Below are positions 55,901 through 64,000 of a DNA stretch of 64,000 bases, piece by piece. The notes under the pieces were generated by a model that ran no database searches, was not told the DNA's origin, and was given only the letters and a program-made list of their open reading frames with translations. This stretch comes from Pochonia chlamydosporia 170 (Eukaryota; Ascomycota; Sordariomycetes; Hypocreales; Clavicipitaceae). Numbering within the stretch: the stretch's first letter is position 1; the number at the start of each line of letters is the position of its first letter. Location: NCBI RefSeq assembly GCF_001653235.2, contig NC_035791.1, positions 3,782,001 through 3,846,000 of the forward strand, read 5' to 3'. Made by a program: the position numbers and the translations under genes.

Positions 55901-58664
55901 TGGCATGGGTTGCAGCGAAGCATGTCAGCTCTTGATGACCATTTCGTTCTCATTTGTGGGAAGCAAGTAACAAATTGCCACCTTGGCCCTGGTGTTTCGA
56001 AATGACAAGGCAGAGCAACCAACCACACGTCGAGTTTCTTTTATGGGAACCTTTGCTTGGAGGCCAGGGCTGCGGGGTGTATTCTTCGTTCGTGGGCTTG
56101 TACTCCGGACTGATTGCTGCCAACGGCAAAGCACGGCTTACTTTATGTTGCTGAGCTGATTGGGTCACAGTTTCGACGAGCTCGAGTCTGTATCATCGAA
56201 TACCTCAGCCATTTGGCCAGTGGTGGTTCTGTTGCAGCTATCTACCAGGCTGGTATCTTGACAGCAAGCATCGAAATCTACGCGAAGAAGTTGGTTGAAA
56301 ATTTCAACCTACCTACCTACCTTAGGTAGGTATCTAGGTTACATTCTGTGACAGAGTCAATTGAATACGGACGGGTACCTCAGCATGTGGCCTGTGGAGA
56401 CAATTGATGCACGCGACCTCCTCAAAGGAAAGTATTCAGGTTGCAGGAAAATTTCTCCACCACCTCGGCCTCCAATACCAATGAGATTTTGGCTGGGACA
56501 AGGAATTTTTCTGGATTCGCACAGCAAGCAGAACGAGGCAACTCCTCGAACCATTCACAGCCCGGCGCCTGCAGACACGATCGGGACACCGGCAACAACG
56601 TTGGACGCTGGAAGGCCAATATGTATAAACGCCTTGTATGGCAATGCGGAATACATTCCACGTCTACCCTTTTGGTGTTTGGGGCTTTGTTTGTTCACAT
56701 GCCAGCCCTGTGCACTCCCCGGATTTCTCTTTGTGTGCTCCCATGAGGTTGTGAGGGCTAGACCTGTGGGGTGCAGAAACGGTTCAATGTTTGATACATG
56801 GGACAGACTAACTACAGTGTCACGGCTATGGCAGTTTGCACAGTAAGTTTACCATATGAGTTGGTAGCTGAGTCTCATAAAACCGGCGAGTCGCATCTCT
56901 TGATATTCTTCACCAAGTGGTTTACAAGAGGACAATCCCCAACCGAAGCTGAATCTCTTGTGGCCAACAACTTCTTCATGGCAGCTGAGCCGGGACAATC
57001 TTTCCCTTGTCCTCATCCCCGCAACCGAGCGGCTGTAGTGTGGGTCAACAATGCTTCAAATGTACTCCTCTGCCCAACAGACAGACGCAACACATGAGCC
57101 ATCGGTCAACTCCGGGCTTTCGTTGAAAGCTTCCCCAGACAACCTCAGAGTCTCTCTCTGTCTGGGAACTAGCTCAAAAGCTCAAGTGACATTCACCTTT
57201 GTTGACCAAGTGCAAAGCGACCTGCCCACACCGAAGCCACGAATCAAGTCCCGTTCCTGCTTCCCAGTATATCCTCGATATCACTCCCAAATGACACCAA
57301 CCTGGCAATGCCTCCATCGCAGACGCAATATTGAGTGCCCTTACTCGCGCCTCGACAAATATGACGGGCGGAGGTGGCCGTCAAGCTTCCCCATACCCCA
57401 GACTATTTGCACATGAACGAAACTATATCCGCACGAGCCAACACGTCGTTGTCGTTTGACACTGCAAGGCAAACATTTACGTATTTGGGTCGGCTCCCGC
57501 AATATTGGAATGGGCTGATACATGTCTCATGGACGAGGTGGATAATCGACATCCGTTACAAGGATCGATAAGACCATACATCCAAAGCATTTCCAAATGC
57601 CACTTGTGCATTGACATCCGAGGATTCCTAGCGCCGATCGCTTGTCTGTCTTGCTTCATCCGATATCCAGAGCCTCCACGCGGCGAACATCATCTCCATC
57701 TTGACAAGGCACTAGGCTATTTCCCCTGACATACAAGACATTCATTCACACGATGATCCAAGTCCCCATTATTCTAAAACCGTCTATCCGTCAAGCCATG
57801 CATCGTTCCGAGAACTCCATCCCAAAATGGATGTGGTATCCTCAGTATCCCCAGATTTGGTGTCTCTCCATTTCCCCATACCCCCAGCACACATCCCCGC
57901 AACCCCAACACAACTTGAAAATATCTAAACAATGATGCAAAGCAACATCATACCATACCATAACCGATTATACCATACAACTTGTCATCTTCATTTCATC
58001 AGACCAGCATCCATTCCGCAGCACAAATCAGAACCAATATCCCCAAACCCTGCCACACCAACACCAATACCAACATCTGACATTCTTCCATCTCATTCCC
58101 CAGACACCCCTGCAAACGTTCTAACATCCAGAACCGTCCCCCGTAGCCTACATATCCTAATCTGTCTGGTCCATCCCTCCACAAGGTTCCTAGCCGCCCT
58201 CGCTACCAGGGTTATCAAATAGCTCCTGCGATCAAATTGCTTGGAGCCAGACTACGCTAGCTATCCCGTCCTGGTCGTTTAACCTTCCCCATGAAAGGGG
58301 AGAGCGGGTACAGCTTGCGGGGACGTTCGATAGAAAACTCCTATTGCAATCATATCATGGCGTCACAGAGTATCAATGGCTAGAATCCCAAAACTAGCGA
58401 GAATTGTATTTGTTGTGGCTATATTGTCAAAAAGGGATCATCCTTGTTTCGTAATACACATTGTCTTCGGAGACCGGCGTCATCTAGTCTACTCGTCGCA
58501 AACATCCGATGCAATCGAAACAAAACTCCATTCATGTTCTTCTTAATGATTACATAGGAAAAGGGAGGACGACATATTTCTACGCCCGAGCATATGTACC
58601 TTCATTGCATGTTTTCCTTCCTACCCGCATAAGAATAAGAGATAAACTTCATAGGACATTGGGT
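52975..58664. other. 5.7-kb gene-poor region
   Basis: Upstream region of the nucleoside transporter and 3' flank of the VPS13-like gene. Frames up to 168 codons (53511-54017) have low-complexity, Ser/Pro/Arg-rich translations without motifs or splice partners and were not accepted. An ACCTAGGT element is at 56306-56340. No tRNA, rRNA or transposon was recognised. Confidence 0.5.
56306..56340. repeat. ACCTAGGT palindromic element
   Basis: Three ACCT units followed by the palindromic CTTAGGTAGG and a TCTAGGT half site; able to fold into a hairpin. Confidence 0.65.
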
Positions 58665-61600
58665 TTACTCTCCTCCTCGGAACCTGCGATTGAACTCTTC
58701 CACCGCAATACCAATCATCTTGTACAAGAACGCTCTCTCGCTGCCTCCTCCGACCGGAACAAACGGGCCATTTGCTCCCCCTCTCAACACAAGACTCACG
58801 CCAGTTCGCTCCTTGGCTATTGTCTGAATATCCTTTAGAGGCACGTCCCACTCACTAGTTAGTCGTTTAGACCTAATAAGCAGTATTCGAGAAAACGTGA
58901 CCATGACGACCATATCTTCCTTGGGCAGCTCCAGATGTCCAATATATTGCTCGTCAAAGTATCGTCCATTGTCGACTTGCTTCAGCCAGTACTGTCCCAT
59001 TGCCTCGCGGCTGTTGTATGGTCTCACGATGCCGTCATTGGGGATAAACCGTGGGAATCGTGTGCGGTCAAGCTCCTGACCATCAAAAACTGTGGTAGTA
59101 TTGCGAATGCCCTCGCTCACATTGCTCGCCATGTCCAAAACACCAACAGCAGGCTTGGTTGCCAGACCAAGTACTCCCTTTCCGACTCCCTTGAAAAAAC
59201 CGAGCGCTCCTTCTTGTTCTGCGCCTTCAAGAGGCTTTCTCGCTAGACCGCCCACTCCTGACGCAACACTTGTAAACAAAGAATTTGCGCCCGCTGTGAC
59301 ACCAGTAAGTGCATGCTTCGGCCGGTTCCTTGCTTTCGTAATGCGTCTCCGATCCTGGAATTGCTTGTCTAGCGATGCTGCTGCAAGACCTTTGCTCAAA
59401 CTGCCAGTGAACTTGGAGAAGCTGTCACTGAAGCCAAACACTGTCTTCTTTGCGAATGAAGCAGCACCCTTTGCTATACCAATGCCAAATTCCTCTGGCT
59501 TGTCTGAGAGAATAAGGCCTTGGTACGGTTCGTAAAAGATATCAGTGACACCAGAAGAGATGTTGTTGAAAAGTCCCACGGGGTTGCCGAGGAAGTCGGC
59601 AGACCCGAGAATCTTGTGAATCTGATACATAACCTCTTGGCTGTAGTGGTTTGAAATGTTTTGTATAAGCACCGGTGTTGAGACTCGTACATTATCCAGC
59701 ATGAGGGCGTTGAATCGAATTGGCGCATCGTTGACGTTTCCAATGGCCATCGTCATGACGTTGAGGAAGAACATGATGGGATTCCGTGATGACGTCTTGT
59801 CTTCCGCATTGATGCGTTCAGTTCGCATGAAGCTCAGGTCAATCTGCATGGGCTGGATGTTGAGCACCTCAAAGTACATGTCTTGTCCACCCTGTTGTTG
59901 CGAGGGTTCTGGGATGTCCAAATCCTCGTCGCACAGCTTGCCTTCCTCCTCCACCATTGTCCAGCTAGCGCCAGGCACGTTGGAGAAATCCAGCAGCGCA
60001 AATACAAAGTCCTCATCCATTTCTACCGTCATTTGTTGGAGGAGAATGGTGGCATATTTGATATAGGTCACGCCATATGAATCGTCCTTCACGCGGCTGA
60101 CCATTGCATGTAGTGAGGGATGGGCGTCCACTTCATTTGCCTTCTTCGGCACCACACTGGGGTACAGGACCATAGGGAAGATGCCACCGTACAATTGATT
60201 GTCAATCTGCATCCATTTCACAGCAAGCGATACTGTTTGAATTAGTGGCGAATCGCTAAATCGCAATTGAACATCTCTGAACGTGATGTAAGCAAGCTCC
60301 TTCAGTTGAGCATTGACCAAGGAAATGCCAATGCCCGACAGCTTGAGCTGGGCTCGGAATGTTGCACCTGTATCTTGGTCCTTGACTTCGAATGCTTCTG
60401 GGCCCGTGTTGGTTCTCGAAAGAGCCTTGGGCTTGTACATGCTTCTGCTTTGTCGAAAATTGCTCAGAATCAGTGTCTGGGTCGGCCCATCGGCCGCGAC
60501 ATTGATGTCGATAATTTTCTGCTGGCCAGACGTCGCAATGAACTTCATGGGTATCTGGTTACCAATCTCAGCCAACTTGACATGACGCTCCTTATTGCCT
60601 GTCGCGATGACCACTTCGCGGAATTTGGCCGCTGGAAAATCCCACGCATACGGCATGATGCTTCTAGGAGGCAACCTATACCGGATCGGCCGCCAACCGC
60701 TTCGGTCCTCAACATCGTCCTCGTCAACATTCGGGTTGGCCTGGTAGAAGGTGAACTCTGTGTCACTTTCATTGCGCATAGAGAACGGCCAGTTCTTGGT
60801 TTCCATGCTCAGGTGAAGGAAGATGGTTGAATCCTCTAGGAGAATTTCAACTCGGACCAATCTCTGGCGTTGACCAGTCTTTGCTATTTTGACATGCGTC
60901 GTACCAATGTCGGCGATGTTGAACGGAGACGACCAGTGGTTATCTACGCCGGCGTAACAAAGGCAGAGCTGCTTGACTGGCGACTTTTGCATAAAGTGCA
61001 AGGGTTGCAACGCACCAGGCTCAAGTGTCATGTAGCCGGATGAACTTGATTCCCGAACCAATATTTCCTCGCCAAGTTTGTTTTCCAGCACGAATCGAGG
61101 GGCCAGAGTAACAACCTTTGTCATTTTGTACTTTCCTTCGCCGGATTTGACCGTGATACCAACATGGATTTCCTTGTTTTTGGAGCCGGAGTTTAGGACA
61201 ACTTCAGACGTGCTTCCAATGGCATCGAAACTTTGAGGTTTGCTCCATTCAGACTCGTCAACCTTGAGTAACGCTCGGTTACGGTTGTCGTCATTTCCAT
61301 ACGAGAACATGAAAGGCAACGCTTTTGGTCGCTCGCGGTCTGAGGTGTCAACAAGTGGGAACTGACCCGCCGCCGGCTTCGCTTGTTGCAAGAAACTCTT
61401 CATACGAATTCGCAGGTCGAGTCCGGTCTTGTTGAGAACGACATAAGGACTGTAGACGGTAACCTTGAATGCGCCTCCACTATTGGGGATTTTGAAATAA
61501 TGCAACGCAAGATTCAAAGGTAGCCCCTGGTCATCTTTCACAACTAGCCGGCTCTCCTTTCGGAAATCCTCCACATTGCCAGAGTTGATGATGGAGAAAT

Positions 61601-64000
61601 CACTCGGTTTGAAGACGGTGTCTTGCATGTCGATGCTCAACAATAGGAGGTGTGACAGTTCCACAACATGTACTGGGCTGACGCCGCCTTTGCGCAGGAA
61701 ATTCGACCAGTCCTTTTTGGTGTTCTTGTCGTAAATTCTGTACTTGAAGTCATAGGGTAAAAGGTTCTCGAGGGTAACAGGGGCGGATAACTTGATCTTC
61801 ATATGAGGGTATATCCTGCGACTTTGATTAGACATATTCGCTTCGTGGGGGTTAACCATAAGGTGGTTTTGTTACTCACTTCGTCATGGGATTAGATCTG
61901 TCAAACCGGGCATGAACCTGGAAGTAGAATGGGTCGCCATTTTCACCCTGACACACAATCTGCTTGGTCGGTCGCTGCAACAAATCTCTCCACCAGAGCT
62001 GATCACGGCTCCATTGGTAACCAAAGCCACCGTCAGGTCGGACCAAAGCACGTTTCTCAAATACGGCACCAACGGGCGCTGGACGAGAGTCGCCTGGCGC
62101 AATCTTTTCAATCTTGAGCAAATGGCCCTGCTGGGCATCGTAAACACCAAGTTCAACTGGTATCTCTGTTGCGTTCTCCACGACAAGTGGCGACCGCAAC
62201 GTGACATTCTTCACATTGTCTGGTCCTAAACTGACCTCCACGCAAAGACGGTGTAGGATATTTTCGGTTTTAGGGCGCAGGCTATACAAGAATTCGCCTT
62301 CTCTGTTGAGTCTGACGTTCTTGACAGGATCAAATCCGCTCCCTTCAAGCTGAATGCCAACATCATTCTGACTAGATTCGGTCAAAAGATTTTCTCGCAT
62401 CTTCTCCCAGTGTTCGAAACTCCATGGTTGCTCGGCACCATCTTCAAGTCGAAGGGTTATAGGCTCCTCACTGCTAGGGCTCTTGGAGTGCAGAACCACG
62501 TCGAAACCAGTATAATTCCTGATGCGATAAGGAGCTTCGACTCCTCTTGGCTTGTCTAGGACGTTTTGCTCCGTAGTCAGGAAGGTCAATGACTTGGAGG
62601 CCAGTGCGATGGAGGCTGTAGTAACGGTAATATCAAACGTTTTCTTCGATGCCACGTCCACAGATATCAGTCCGGAGGTTGGGTCCTTCGCCACACCAAG
62701 ACCAACCTGCCAAGGCTCCAGGAGTGGTTCCCAACTAGACTTGGAAAAGTTGTAAACGCTCGAGTACATGTCGATCGCAGACTCTGCCTTGAGATTCGAC
62801 GACCAATTTTCGGCAGTGGCTGTAAACTCTTTTACGCCGATATCCAGAATGGGTAGTTCGTGCAAATCGCCGATCAGTACAATGCGCACGCCTTCAATGG
62901 TGGCGGAGAGCTCCTCGTGATTCGGTGCGGCTGCAGGCTGTGGCTTCGCCGGCTGCTGGATAGTCCGACCAGCAATGGTCTTTGTGCCTCTGGTCTTGGC
63001 AATTGTTGACCGACCTCGGCCGCTGGCCGACTTGTACTTCAATCCAGCATTCCGTAATTGCCTTGCTTTCTGTTCCGCCGAGGTCTCTGCTGGATCCTTA
63101 GTCTCTGATCCAGACAGTTCACCTGCCCTGCTGACAATCTGCAGAATCAGAAGAATATCACGAAGTGATAGGCGCAAAATCAATGGCTCCACGTCAATAT
63201 GAATGCTGCTAACCCCAACTTGAGAGCTGTCCATGTTCAATTGAATGGAGAAATCGTCAATGATACGAAGTCGAGAGTCGTCAAATCTGTCCATACGGCA
63301 CAAAAACATGCCAACTTCTGAGATTTGGAACGTGAGCGCGTGTTGTTTAGAAAGTAGCATCTGTCTAATGCTCAAAACTATAGCCTCCGAGTTTGATGCG
63401 AGTGGGTTGGCAATGAGGATAATTTGAGCATCAACAAGATTGATGCGGAACGCCATAGACATTGTTGACTCCTCTTTTGGCTTTTGAGATTTGGTTGGGG
63501 CCATCTCGCTGCGTTGCCGTGAGAGTTGGGACTGTGATCGCTCAGTGCCAGGGGCGTTGTATGTGACTTGCATCGAATCGGTGTCGGACTCGTCGATAGT
63601 TTCCCCAATACTTTCGTCGTCCATCGGGCTAGTGTCATCCACAGCTAATCCCTCGGATACGTATCTCTGTATTGCGAACAAATAGTCAAGGGCGAAAATG
63701 ACTCGTGGACTGTCAATGGTAGCCATGGCAATCAGGTTCCTTTCCTTTCCTCCAGACATCGTCACACTAGCCATGAGCTGCTTCGCTTCCTTGTTTGAAG
63801 AAGTCATGATCCGTCGGTATTTGGTCTCTTGTCGGCGGCTGTCGTAGATGGTGAAAGACCGAATGACTAGTTCTGCTTCAAGTGAACCATCCGAAAGCAT
63901 CCTTGTTTTGAACTTTGTCTCATCCAGCGAGAAACGGGACAGCCCTGACTTGCCTAGATCGCCAACCGGCTCATCTTCCTCTGCCATGATGAGTTCAAGA
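58665..64000 (-). CDS. vps13: VPS13-like lipid-transfer protein, C-terminal part
   Basis: The frame is open to the right edge of the window (LELIMAEEDEPVGDLG precedes an ATG at 63987, which is not the true start), so the gene's 5' part lies outside. Two exons are visible, 64000-61880 and 61815-58665 (about 1,757 residues), joined by a 64-bp intron (GTGAGT, GTCTAATC branch, CGCAG). Features in order: a helical/beta region, the VPS13 adaptor-binding (SHR-BD) domain (MTKIYPHMKIKLSAPVTLEN, then several PYDFKYRIYD- and FVLENKLGEE-type repeats), GLFNNISSGVTDIFYEPYQG and KGAASFAKKTVFGFSDSFSKF of the ATG2-C/DH-like region, and a C-terminal PH-like domain (VMVTFSRILLIRSKRLTSEW) ending in EEFNRRFRGG. 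VPS13 proteins bridge membranes at contact sites and transfer bulk phospholipid. Confidence 0.93.

Overview
This is a nuclear genome window from a filamentous ascomycete. Genes are split by short introns, mostly 47-80 bp, with GT donors, CTAAC/CTAAT-type branch sites and AG acceptors. Spacing is about one gene per 3 kb, there are no operons, and the protein set (GPI-anchored GH17 glucanase, GPI-type aspartic protease, SulP sulfate permease, DUF2985, DUF3632 and HRI1 families) fits Sordariomycetes, probably Hypocreales. That placement is inference; genus cannot be read from the sequence. Gene models were built by hand from splice sites and frame continuity. Each spliced model sums to a multiple of three, but none is supported by transcripts.

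Layout. 0-7.9 kb: 3' part of an amidohydrolase, a GPI-type aspartic protease in convergent orientation, a small six-Cys secreted protein, a wax-synthase/MBOAT-like membrane acyltransferase and a GNAT acetyltransferase. 8.6-10.8 kb: maleylacetoacetate isomerase and fumarylacetoacetase, convergent, the last two steps of phenylalanine/tyrosine catabolism. 12.9-25.5 kb: an accessory-looking stretch with a P450, a second six-Cys secreted protein, a peroxisomal-type 4CL-like acyl-CoA ligase, a decayed DUF3632 gene, a GST and a class III aminotransferase. A short, previously unlabelled dispersed repeat occurs three times here, once inside a GST intron, and a fourth diverged copy lies at 28.2 kb.

25.9-39.5 kb: nucleoside phosphorylase-like protein, a divergent kinesin, class I alpha-1,2-mannosidase, a DUF2985 membrane protein and a five-exon sulfate permease. 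39.5-44.4 kb is a 4.9 kb region with no credible gene. 44.4-52.9 kb: GH17 glucanase, a two-domain GFA/CENP-V protein, arylamine N-acetyltransferase, an HRI1-like protein and a concentrative nucleoside transporter with a His-rich N-terminus. 53.0-58.7 kb is a second gene-poor region. 58.7-64.0 kb: the C-terminal ~1,750 residues of a VPS13-like lipid-transfer protein, running off the right edge.

No CRISPR array, rRNA, convincing tRNA or intact transposon was seen. The most unusual signal is the repeat family with its intronic copy. The kinesin's unassigned C-terminal domain, the His-rich transporter tail and the P450/ligase/GST/aminotransferase neighbourhood without a backbone synthase follow.
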